From Blepharisma japonicum (lineage: Eukaryota; Ciliophora; Heterotrichea; Heterotrichida; Blepharismidae), in the NCBI GenBank assembly GCA_949751835.1, contig CATKHK010000152.1, positions 1 through 46,471 of the forward strand: a stretch of 46,471 nt of DNA, given 5' to 3'. Each line of letters starts with the position of its first letter. Positions within the stretch are counted from its first letter, which is position 1. The translations under genes and the position numbers were made by a program. Under the pieces are notes generated by a model. The model was given only the letters and a program-made list of their open reading frames with translations, did no database searches and was not told where the DNA came from. Below, piece by piece: positions 38,200-46,471 of this stretch.

Positions 38200-39525
38200 A
38201 TGAGAGGAAGCTCAGTATCTTCACTATTTGTATTTAATCCCACCTTGAAGCCTGCTTGGCCACACCCTACAGAAGAAGATTATACACTTTGCAAGCTGAT
38301 GTATTATTATCCGGAGACTGCGCCATCTTATGAGATGCAATCTCATGTTGGCTTGGCTGAAGGTCTAGGAATGTTTGTAAGCCAGTTTTCTTCAAATCCA
38401 CTAGAAAGTATTCATACAGAAAAACACACACATGTCCTTTATCAATGCGAGCCTAATCTTTATGTCTGTATTGTGCTGCAGCACAATACACAAGGGGAAG
38501 GATTTATTAGGCAGCAAGACTTAGAGACACATCCTGAGCTTCTTCAACAAATCGCCCAGGCATATTACAAAAACTTTTATTTATTCCATGGTCCTTTGCG
38601 CAATTTTGCATATCCTCAAGATATTCCGACCTTGAAAACTTTATTATCAGATTATACAGCAGCATTTTTATATGAGCAGTCTACAAAGGAAGACCCATTT
38701 GAAGGGTTTTATTATTGTCCTTTAGACCGCAAGGTGTATATGTTTGTAGTATTTTTACTAACTCAATTGAGCTCAGCGTATCCAGAAATCCAGCATATTA
38801 TGCTAACTTATGAAGGATATTTAGTGTCTACCACACTACCCCAGCCAGCAGCACTTATTCTTTATAATTATTTTTCAAGAAACAAGCAATGGAAAAAAAT
38901 TTCTTCATTTAAACGAGAGCCATCTCCTAATGCATGCCAATACGCAAGGTCTTTTAGCTACCCCAAAAAAGGATTTTTATATGGAAAACAAGATCAATTA
39001 GTAAATACCCCTCTTGTGCATTTAGAAGGATGCGAGCCTATGAAGCTTGTTACTTGGTGCCAGGATAGTTTGCAGCTTGTTTTGCTATTAAGAAATACTG
39101 AAATTAATATAGGCGTGCTGGATGCCCTTTCAGCTTTATTAGAAAGCACTTCAGAAGATTTAATTTCTGCAATTATGCCACAGCATCAAAGAGCTAGTAT
39201 GCAAGAGGACAATTTTAGGTTTATTTATTTCAATATGATGAATCTTGCAATAAAGCAAAGCACAAGACTGACAACAATTGATGATAATCTATATAGGCTG
39301 ATTACTACTTTATCAGCACAAATGAAAGAATCTAATAATAAAACAGACGCTTTGGTTAAAACTCTTATAAGGACTCATACAGCTTGGGTTTTAGCCTTAA
39401 AAACACTGGAATCGAGAGAAATTTATGTGATTTTGCCCCCATCGACTGCACCAGCAAACAGAGTAGAAGAAGAAATAACCAGATTTGTGAGTCATTATTT
39501 CCACAATATTTTCACAGGGATTTAA
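38200..39525 (+). CDS. CCZ1: CCZ1 homologue (Mon1-Ccz1 Rab7 GEF subunit)
   Basis: The 441-residue protein starts at ATG 38200 (upstream open codons lack ATG) and ends at TAA. The N-terminus MRGSSVSSLFVFNPTL, followed by PTEEDYTLCKLMYYYP and AEGLGMFVSQFSS, fits the first longin domain of CCZ1, whose family pattern is FVYNP...EG.E..KILYYYP. Longin-type helices and strands follow (LYVCIVLQHN, YKNFYLFHGPLR). The C-terminal half, with weaker similarity, contains the remaining longin and terminal strands (YVILPPSTAPANRVEEEITR). CCZ1 with MON1 activates Rab7 during endosome/vacuole maturation. No MON1 gene is in the window. Confidence 0.8.
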   Translation: MRGSSVSSLFVFNPTLKPAWPHPTEEDYTLCKLMYYYPETAPSYEMQSHVGLAEGLGMFVSQFSSNPLESIHTEKHTHVLYQCEPNLYVCIVLQHNTQGEGFIRQQDLETHPELLQQIAQAYYKNFYLFHGPLRNFAYPQDIPTLKTLLSDYTAAFLYEQSTKEDPFEGFYYCPLDRKVYMFVVFLLTQLSSAYPEIQHIMLTYEGYLVSTTLPQPAALILYNYFSRNKQWKKISSFKREPSPNACQYARSFSYPKKGFLYGKQDQLVNTPLVHLEGCEPMKLVTWCQDSLQLVLLLRNTEINIGVLDALSALLESTSEDLISAIMPQHQRASMQEDNFRFIYFNMMNLAIKQSTRLTTIDDNLYRLITTLSAQMKESNNKTDALVKTLIRTHTAWVLALKTLESREIYVILPPSTAPANRVEEEITRFVSHYFHNIFTGI

Positions 39526-39630
39526 TTAATTTTTAGAAAAAACAAAGCTATATAATTAAGAAAAACTGTTTTATTATAATAAAAAATGAATTAGATATAA
39601 GATCGTCTGATAATAAACAATTTCAAGCGA

Positions 39631-40020
39631 ATGAAAAGGTCAAATAACAATGTTCTCTTACACAAAAAAGTTGTGTTCCAAAGCAATAGCGTCGGCAAGT
39701 TACCGATTCCTTATATTACAAATCAGTTTGGGAAGCATCATATGTGCTTTGACAAATTTTCTGATCACAGTATATTGGATAATAAGCAATGCTCAAAAAG
39801 TGTTAGTCAAATCAAGGTAAATTCAGCTTTAAGCAGCCGTTCAATGTTAGGTGTAACAAGGTGCAGTACCCCACCTTTCACCTCTAATAGTTATTCACAA
39901 AAAGTTAATACTACAGTTTGCACAAGTTTCCAAACGCCTTCTTTAATTGTGCACAGAAGAGTCCAAAGTATGAACACTAACATTATACAGAAATATTCTG
40001 TGAAAATCAAGAAATGTTAA
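39631..40020 (+). CDS. Ser-rich basic protein, possible paralogue of the convergent gene at 40101
   Basis: 129 residues from ATG 39631 to TAA. It is rich in Ser, Lys, Asn and Thr, low in hydrophobic core, and probably disordered. The first about 60 residues share a pattern with the minus-strand protein at 40101-40664: both start MKR, and both have K/Q-LPI-x-x-I-T-x-x and later F-x-D-K-F/Y-S-x-H-S/L-x-x-D. No family recognised. Function unknown. Confidence 0.5.
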   Translation: MKRSNNNVLLHKKVVFQSNSVGKLPIPYITNQFGKHHMCFDKFSDHSILDNKQCSKSVSQIKVNSALSSRSMLGVTRCSTPPFTSNSYSQKVNTTVCTSFQTPSLIVHRRVQSMNTNIIQKYSVKIKKC

Positions 40021-40100
40021 TTAAAATATTTTTTGCATTAATTTAGCGAGCCAGATATTTACTTTTTTTTATTTTTCATGTAATGATGCGAACAAAGTAA

Positions 40101-40664
40101 TTAAAAAATAAAATGAGAAGAAGCTCGGCAAGAATTTTTCACTTTGCTTAGCTTAGAAATAGGTCTAGGGCTTGTAGAATAATTATGTTTTGAGATCCTT
40201 ACAGGCGAATCAACCATGATAATTTTGGAGTTTGGCATTAAAGAATCCAAATATGACTCGCAGGAACTTCGAGGAGAGGTGCAGTTTGATCTTGAAAAGA
40301 TTTTTTTCTGTGGAGGCGTAGCTTTGTATACAGGAGATGAAACTATTTGCTGATATTCATAAGATGATCCATTTTGTCTGCTCTCAAGCTTGTATAAACT
40401 CCCATGGAAAATTTGATATTTATATAAAAGCATTGGATTAGCTACTTGAGGAGGACTTGGCTTTGCATTTGCAAGTGATTGAGATTTGCTCGTATTATAA
40501 TGTAACGAGGGTAGGTTTTCATTTTCATCAATATCAGAAAGATGTGATGAATATTTATCAATAAACCTATAGGGATGGGTAATGCTATTAATCGGAAGCT
40601 GCTTATCAGTCTTCATGGTGACAAAGCATGAAATAGGTTTACTTGAAGTTGATTGTCTCTTCAT
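40101..40664 (-). CDS. Ser/Pro-rich protein, possible paralogue of the convergent gene at 39631
   Basis: 187 residues from ATG 40664 to TAA. N-terminus MKRQSTSSKPISCFVTMK, then DKQLPINSITHPYRFIDKYS, alignable with the neighbour gene. The C-terminal half has repeated S-P and S-R sites (SPVYKATPPQKK, SCTSPRSSCES-like), suggesting proline-directed phosphorylation. Probably disordered. The tail-to-tail arrangement suggests an inverted duplication followed by divergence. Confidence 0.5.
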   Translation of the reverse strand: MKRQSTSSKPISCFVTMKTDKQLPINSITHPYRFIDKYSSHLSDIDENENLPSLHYNTSKSQSLANAKPSPPQVANPMLLYKYQIFHGSLYKLESRQNGSSYEYQQIVSSPVYKATPPQKKIFSRSNCTSPRSSCESYLDSLMPNSKIIMVDSPVRISKHNYSTSPRPISKLSKVKNSCRASSHFIF

Positions 40665-40929
40665 CGGTTTTTTTACTATTTTTGTTGCTAATATTTATAT
40701 AAAATTATGGGAAACTTCGAGAAATTATTGGATTAAGCAAATTTAAAATAAAAATAATTTTTTTATACACAATGAGTGCAATATATATTTCTCATTTATG
40801 GACATATTTAATTTATAGGCATTTTATCGTTTGCATTCCTTATATTTTTTGCATATACTCGCTATTTTTATCTATTTTTTAAACTTATAGATATACTATA
40901 TATTAAACTGTATAAAGGGCTTTAAATAA

Positions 40930-41860
40930 CTAATAAGCTAAATAAGAATTCAGCAGCGCTTCTGAGGCAGTTAGCCTTTTTGATGGATCCCAAACCAATA
41001 GAGAATTCAAAAAATCCAAGCATTCATGAGAATAATTCGAGAAGAGAAGGTTCAAAGTATTATATGGGTTTCTTGGAACTGAAAAATTGTGTCTAATCTC
41101 AGCATACCTTGGTCAAATATTTTCATTTGGCTCTCCAATCAATTTACAAATCAGCTGAAACTGATCAGCCTCATTATTTCCAGGCAAAATTGGCTTCCCA
41201 TTATTAAGCATTTCTGCAAAAATGCACCCAACAGACCACATATCAATAGCTTGTGTATAATCTCTACACCCCATCAATATCTCTGGTGCTCTATACCATA
41301 AAGTCACTACATTTGGTGTCAAATTCCTCGCATACCTCCTCGCCAGCCCAAAATCACACAATTTTAAGTTATTTTCTTCATCAATCAATAAATTTGACAA
41401 TTTCAAATCCCTATGAATAATTCCTTGCTGATGCAAATAAGCTACAGCTCTCAGCAGATCTCTGATGAATTTTTTAATTTGTGTTTCTGTATAAAGTGTA
41501 GGAGACGGATGGTGGAGTAAAGATGCTCTGCTTGCAGAGCTGTCATAAAGGTAAGCTAAGTCTCTTCCACCATACTCCAAGACAAGAAAAACTCCTTTTC
41601 GTCCTGTGACGACTTCTATTAATTTAGCTATATGTGGGTGATCAATTGAGAGGAGAATTTCTATCTCTCTAAAAGAAGTGATCGCAAGCTGATTATAAAT
41701 TACTCCTTCGTTGTCTGGGATTACATGCTTTATTGCGTAGATAGTGTTAGTAACTTTATCACGAGCACGGTCTGAAAGAGAGCTTACACACAGTTCCATA
41801 GGTCCCTTCGCCGAGTTTGTTTAATTTTTCGAATGATTCGATATTTCTTGACCCTTTCAT
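40930..41860 (-). CDS. CDK10/CDK11-like cyclin-dependent kinase
   Basis: The 304-residue kinase from ATG 41860 to TAG 40930 has a 16-nt intron (41772-41787) inside the glycine loop region and one TGA read as Trp. N-lobe: LGEGTYGTVYRARDKV, catalytic Lys in YAIKHV, and the PITSLRE-like helix AITSFREIEIL (hence CDK10/11 rather than PSTAIRE CDK1). C-lobe: HRDLKLSNLLI (HRD Asp), DFGLA, activation segment TPNVVTLWYRAPEIL with the activating Thr, DMWSVGCIFAEM, and GEPNENIWPRY, where the Trp of the conserved CDK motif is encoded by TGA. All catalytic residues are intact. It probably needs a cyclin partner and may act in transcription/cell-cycle control. Confidence 0.93.
41772..41787 (-). other. 16-nt mini-intron in the CDK gene
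   Basis: GTAAGCTCTCTTTCAG on the minus strand. Removal joins G-T-V-Y to R-A-R-D-K in the glycine-rich loop, restoring the kinase consensus. Confidence 0.9.
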
Positions 41861-41892
41861 ATTATTATTTTTTATGCTTAAATATTTTATTA

Positions 41893-43080
41893 TTACTTCT
41901 TTTCAGAGTGCCTTCTTAAAAGATTCTGCATTCTTTCATTAAGACCATTTATTTGTTCCTCAAGCTTTATTTGGTCTTCTTCTTCGCCAGGTTCTTTATC
42001 GTTGTATTCTTCTTCTAACTTTTGGAGGCGGAATAATTCTTTGGCAAGAGTTTCACTGCATTATAATTACTTTCTCTCAACAAGCATTTTATAACTTGTT
42101 TCAAGTGATTGCAGAATTTCTCCTTTAGTTGACACACTTTCTTTAAGCTTTTTTACTTCTTGCTCAATTTTTTGGAATTTTGATTCTAATTGGCCTAATT
42201 CATCATTTTCTCTGGTTTTTTCTTCATTTTCTTCTTTGATTTTTTCACTACTTTACATTTACATTTCAATTTTTTCTTTTGAAATGAAAGCTTCAAGCTC
42301 TTCTTTTTCGTCTTTTAATTGACCTAATCCAGATTTCAGTTCTTTGCATTTTTTCTTTGTCTTTGCAAGCTTTTCTTCTAATTCTTCATGACTGTTGTCA
42401 TTTTTACTTTCTTTTTCTGATAATTTTTCTTTAAGTTCTTGATTTTCCTTTTTCGCCTCTTCTAGTTTGGCTAAATTTTTTTCAAGTTTTTCTTTGTATT
42501 GTTGGAGTTCTTCAATTGTATGCCCATAAAGCGGTGACTCATCTCCTTTATATTCCTCATCTTTTTCTTCAATCTTATCGTCTATTTTTTCGACTTTTTT
42601 ATCCTCAACCTCAATATCAGTTGTTATGCTCTGGTTTTCCAAAGGTTGAGCTTTTATAGAAAGGCAAACTTCAGCTTCTTTGTCCTTTGATTTTTGTACT
42701 TGGTAATTTGATTCTCTTATGGGTGAGCCAATATAGTCAGCTAAGTTCAATAACACTTTTCCAGCTTCAAAGTACTTTCCATTTGCTTCGCCAATTATTT
42801 TTAATTCTGCCTCTTTAGCGTTATAAACTCCTGTCCCTTTCTTTTTATACAAAGTGTTCACAGGCATAAGCAATTGTTCATTGATTTCTGCTTTTTTCTC
42901 CTCAGGGGTGACTGTGAAAACTTTTGTTTCAGCAGTGATATCTTCTATGTAAAAGTTACTTTTTTTCCAGATGATTTTTAGGTGGGTTTCGTGTGGAAGT
43001 GCGATAATGATGTGGTGAACGTAAACTTCGAAGCTGAAAATCTCTTTTGTTGTATTCAGTCTTTGGAACATCCTAGACAT
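41893..43080 (-). CDS. NT-C2 domain coiled-coil protein
   Basis: Three exons joined by 15-nt introns (42248-42262 and 42056-42070) give 385 residues from ATG 43080 to TAA 41893. Residues about 10-150 match the N-terminal C2 (NT-C2) domain of EEIG1/EHBP1-type proteins: FEVYVHHIIIALPHETHLKI, VNTLYKKKGTGVYNAKEAEL, AGKVLLNLADYIGS. The rest is acidic/Lys-rich coiled coil (KEKLEKNLAKLEEAKKENQE). NT-C2 proteins link membranes to cytoskeleton. Without the introns, in-frame TAA codons would truncate it at 42259 and 42062. It is divergent from the coiled-coil giant at 43230. Confidence 0.85.
42056..42070 (-). other. 15-nt mini-intron
   Basis: GTAATTATAATGCAG contains TAA stops. Removal joins ERN to ETLAKELF in the coiled coil. 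Confidence 0.85.
42248..42262 (-). other. 15-nt mini-intron
   Basis: GTAAATGTAAAGTAG contains the stops that would truncate the coiled coil. Removal keeps the frame (E-K-I-E-I-E-K-I-K). Confidence 0.85.
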
Positions 43081-43229
43081 TTATGTTTATCTACTAGCCA
43101 AAAGTTGGGGAGTAATGCATTTATAAAAATAAATACGTTATTTAGGCTTTAAGTTAGCTTTGGAAAAGTTATGCTATCTTTATTAGTAATTAAACATAAC
43201 GAATATTTAAGAGCCATTTTCCAATAATA

Positions 43230-46200
43230 ATGGATTCAAGAAAAGATATTCAATTTAAATTTCAAAACCTAAAAATTCAGCTTGTAAAAGAATGAATCAA
43301 ACAAGCCTATTTCCGAAAAGACAATAGCATAAATTTATCGTACATCTTAGAGCACCTTACTTCAGTCCACAACACTTTATTAGACCACAGTTATGTGCAA
43401 GATGAATACTTAAGTGAAGCCGTCTTGCTTACTGAAGGTATCGGAGAAGTAACTCCTCGCTTTTTAGAGTCAGGAGTCCATTTAGATGACGATGAAGATC
43501 TAGACCTTGAAGAGCCACTAAGATCGTGTATACAAACCTTGAAAACCATACAGCGTTTATTAATGAAATCTTATGATAGTGAAGAATCAATTGTCACATA
43601 TTATAAAACTTATACTGAAAAAATGAGGTCACAAGAAATTGTTTACAGACGATCAGAAGTAGAGAATGAGATGCTGAGAGAAGAGCGAGAAGAACTGCAA
43701 AAAGAGCTTGAAGAAAAAAATGAGAAATCATTGGAAATTCAAATTAAGAAACTCACCAAAGAACTTGAACAAAGTGAAAAAGAAAATAAAACATTGAAAA
43801 GTCAGCAGCTTAAGCTGCAAGAAGACTCACAGAAAATAAAAGCTATGCATGAGGAGCTTAAAAAGAGCAATGAAGAGCTAATATCAGAATATAGACAAAC
43901 CCGATCACAGCAAGAACAGTTATTGAAAAGTCCTAATAGAAATGATGAGCTGAAAACGAGAATAATAAGTTTAGAAAATCAAAATGAGCAGCTTCATATT
44001 GAACTCACAGAAATCGAAGTTTTAAGTAGAAAACTTCAAGAAGAGAACGCTGAACTAGTACAAAAACTAGAACAAGAGCAACGAAATACCCATGGATTAT
44101 CTAACTCTATGCTCGACCTTGAAGATGATGTAAAAGAAAAAAACACTGCTTTAGAAAAAGCGCAAATTCTTGTAAAAAAATTAAACGATGAGTGTGAAAA
44201 ACTTATAAAAGAGCTTACAAAGGCTAGTGGGGAAATAGAAAATTTAAAAAAAGATAATCGTAGCCTAGAACGATCAAGTACTGATGTTAAGAAAAAGATG
44301 CAAGATATTGATATCATGAGAAGAACTGAAGAAAGGCTAAGAGAAGAAAACATTATATTGAAAAATAAACTCGTTGAGCTAAATGATTCAAAAAATGAAG
44401 AAATAAATAAGCTAAATGCTCTAATTGAAGAAATTTCGAGAGAAAAAACAAATATAGAAGGAGCCATGGAAGAGTTAGAAGAAAAATTAACAGAAATAGA
44501 AAAATTAAGCCAAGAAAGAATTGATTTATTTTATCAATCTTGCAATAAAGTCCAAGAACTGGAAGAAGTCATCAAACAGAAATCTGAGGAAAATAAAAAA
44601 ATTGTGGAAGATTTCCACAATTCTCAAGGAAATAGAGAAAAAGAAGTAATACACTGGAAAAGGCAAGCAGAAAATGTCATTAGGCAGCTTCATAGCTTAC
44701 AAGAAGGAGAAGCCCCACATCATCAAAGAACTAAATCACAAAATAATAGATTCCCATTAGCAAATGCTCAAAATAACAGGCTACCAAAGAAAAAGGCAGC
44801 TGTAAAGCTGCTAAAATCAAATTCTCCAAATAAAGAAAACATAAGAATTGATGAAGATGAAAATGATTTTAAGGAAAATTCCCAAAGTATTTCAACTTTA
44901 GAAGGAATCTCCCAGCAATTAGAAGAAGCTTTATTAAGAGAAGCTAAGCTAAAAAAGACCATAAAAGAAATAACAGAAAGAGAAGGAAAGATATTGGCGG
45001 AATCTTTGGAAACATTAAAAGAGCAAACAGCTGCTTATAGATCAGAAGCTGAAAGATGGATTATGAGGAATGAAGAATTAGAACAACGATTATTAGAAAT
45101 GATCAGCAAAAACGCGAATTTATTGGCAGTAATAAGGGACTTCAAGAAAATGATGCAGGTAAAAAATCAGCAAACCGAAGATCAGAATCAGGCTTATAAT
45201 AGTATGAAAAATGAGATGCAGAATACAGTTGACTTTTTAATTTCTGAACTAAATCAAAGGGATTCTTGCATTAAGAGTGATTTAATACCATACAGCGAAA
45301 AAGTGATATCAAATGAATTAAGTCATGCCCATGAAAAAATAAATGAGCTAAAAGATGAGCTGAGAGAAGAAAAAAGCCAAAATAATATTATCATTTATGA
45401 GCTTGAAAGAGAGAAAAAATGCAATTTCGATAATATGAATGAAATTGAGAGTTTAAGAAGAGACTTAGTTAGAAATAAAAATGATTTATGGCATATTCAA
45501 AAGCTCCTAGGAACTATAGACAATCCAAACGAAGAACCTTACGATAAAGATCTCCCTCAATTTTTAAAATCTTTTTCAAGTAAAAATATCGAATTAACAA
45601 TAGCAGAACAAAAAGATTTAGAAAGCATCACAGAAACCGCTAGAAAATCACTAGAGAGAATTAAAGATCTGCATTATTGCGAAGTAAAATTACTTGAAAT
45701 CAGAGAAGAATTAAACACCGTTAAAGAGCAATCAGATCATGAAAAGCAAAAGCTTCTTGAAAATATTGATAGTCTTGAAAAGAAGTTAAGGGAAAAAGAA
45801 TCTTTGTGGGAATATGAAAAAATTGATTTAAATGATACAGCACAAAACTTGAAAAATATTATAGCAAAAGAGCAGGATGAAAAGTTTAGAATTAAAGGAC
45901 ATTTGGAAGAGCAGCTTGTCCAATATAAAAGGGAAATCGCAGAAATCAATACTTATTCAAGGGTTGGGGTGCAAGAAAAAATACTATTAGAAGATGAATA
46001 TGTGAGAGTTAGAAAAGAGCTCGACAGCTGCAATGAAATTATACAAAAGCAAGAAAGCAATATAAAATATCTTGAAGAACTGCAAATAAAAAATGGGAAA
46101 GAAATTGAAGCTCTCAAACAAAAAAATATCAGCATATATGACGAGCTTAAATCCACAAAATCTAAAAATTTTGACTATAGAGTTGTGAATTTGCAAGAAA

Positions 46201-46471
46201 TAATAGAAACACAAGAAACCACCATTTCTCAGCTTCAATCACAAATTAAAAATTTAAATATTGACAAGCTACAGCTGGAGAAAACATTGACAGCTTTTCG
46301 CAATCAAAGTCCTGAAAAAGAAGTAGATAAATCAATAAATGAGCTAAAAGAGCAATTAAATTACTTATCTAGAGAAAACATTGACCTAAAAAGCGAGATA
46401 AATAGAATTACTTATAGGCCTGATACTTCGAAAACTATGATAAATAGAAGAGAAGCTGATTCTAGATTTGA
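43230..46471 (+). CDS. Very long coiled-coil protein, 3' end outside window
   Basis: ATG 43230 opens a frame of at least 1080 codons to the window edge, with one TGA (Trp) near residue 22. Residues about 1-110 are a globular head (KEWIKQAYFRKDNSINLSYI, LDLEEPLRSCI). From about 150 on it is almost all heptad coiled coil (EELQKELEEKNEKSLEIQIK, LREENIILKNKLVELNDSKN), with a short basic, less helical break near 500 (HHQRTKSQNNRFPLANAQNN). This is the layout of centriole, basal-body or Golgi tether proteins. The specific family is not recognised. It is divergent from the NT-C2 gene, about 150 bp away. Confidence 0.85.

Noticed and set aside
37827-38243. Minus-strand 138-codon ORF overlapping the TBC gene.
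   Set aside because: Shadow of the TBC gene, which has both catalytic fingers and needs only TGA=Trp.
44036-46238. Several Ser/Phe-rich minus-strand ORFs.
   Set aside because: They are antisense of the long coiled-coil gene at 43230-46471; Lys/Glu-rich coding gives Phe/Ser-rich antisense frames.

Overview
This window reads as nuclear DNA of a heterotrich ciliate, most probably Blepharisma or a close relative. Two signatures support this. First, UGA is read as tryptophan and only TAA/TAG end genes. I count about 22 in-frame TGAs inside otherwise continuous genes, several at positions where the family demands Trp: the ankyrin 'DNWTPL' and the CDK 'NENIWP'. Second, introns are only 15 or 16 nt long (GTA...AG). 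I found nine, two of them in ribosomal protein genes (uL11/RPL12 and eL18/RPL18) where the correct protein is obtained only after removing them. Spacers are very AT-rich. Reading TGA as stop cuts about ten of these genes into pieces, so the gene models here are rebuilt with TGA=Trp and the mini-introns.

Layout. 1-3055: 3' end of a REJ/GPS multi-spanning membrane protein. 3056-6471: gene-poor stretch with three decayed gene relics on the minus strand (TPR protein, kelch-like fragment, unknown gene) and one intact small ORF. 6472-14654: acylated PP2C phosphatase, a secreted protein, a second kelch-like pseudogene, nicotinate phosphoribosyltransferase, a small secreted protein and an unknown protein. 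15267-17656: a tRNA-like gene with an odd anticodon loop, then a ubiquitin-like/ankyrin/PH/AGC kinase. 18588-20957: a D-Ala-D-Ala carboxypeptidase (S11) homologue and a 7TM-RGS receptor-like protein that is visible only with TGA=Trp. 21043-24652: a disordered protein beside a duplicated 125-bp block, a pterin-synthase-like protein and an interrupted protist protein with a U UUU UUA slippery site. 24981-31790: RPL12, a patatin lipase, a SHAQKYF MYB, a coiled-coil protein, a Rab5-like GTPase and RPL18. 31839-46471: a DHHC acyltransferase, an XRCC4/XLF-like protein, coiled-coil proteins, a TBC RabGAP, CCZ1, a Ser-rich pair, a CDK10/11-like kinase, an NT-C2 coiled-coil protein and the 5' part of a very long coiled-coil protein.

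There are no operons. Genes are on both strands with short spacers (down to 30 bp). Functional themes are endosomal trafficking (Rab5-like, TBC GAP, CCZ1), protein acylation (DHHC enzyme plus two proteins with N-myristoylation-type starts), signalling (two kinases, PP2C, 7TM-RGS) and translation. I see no clear mobile element and no CRISPR array.
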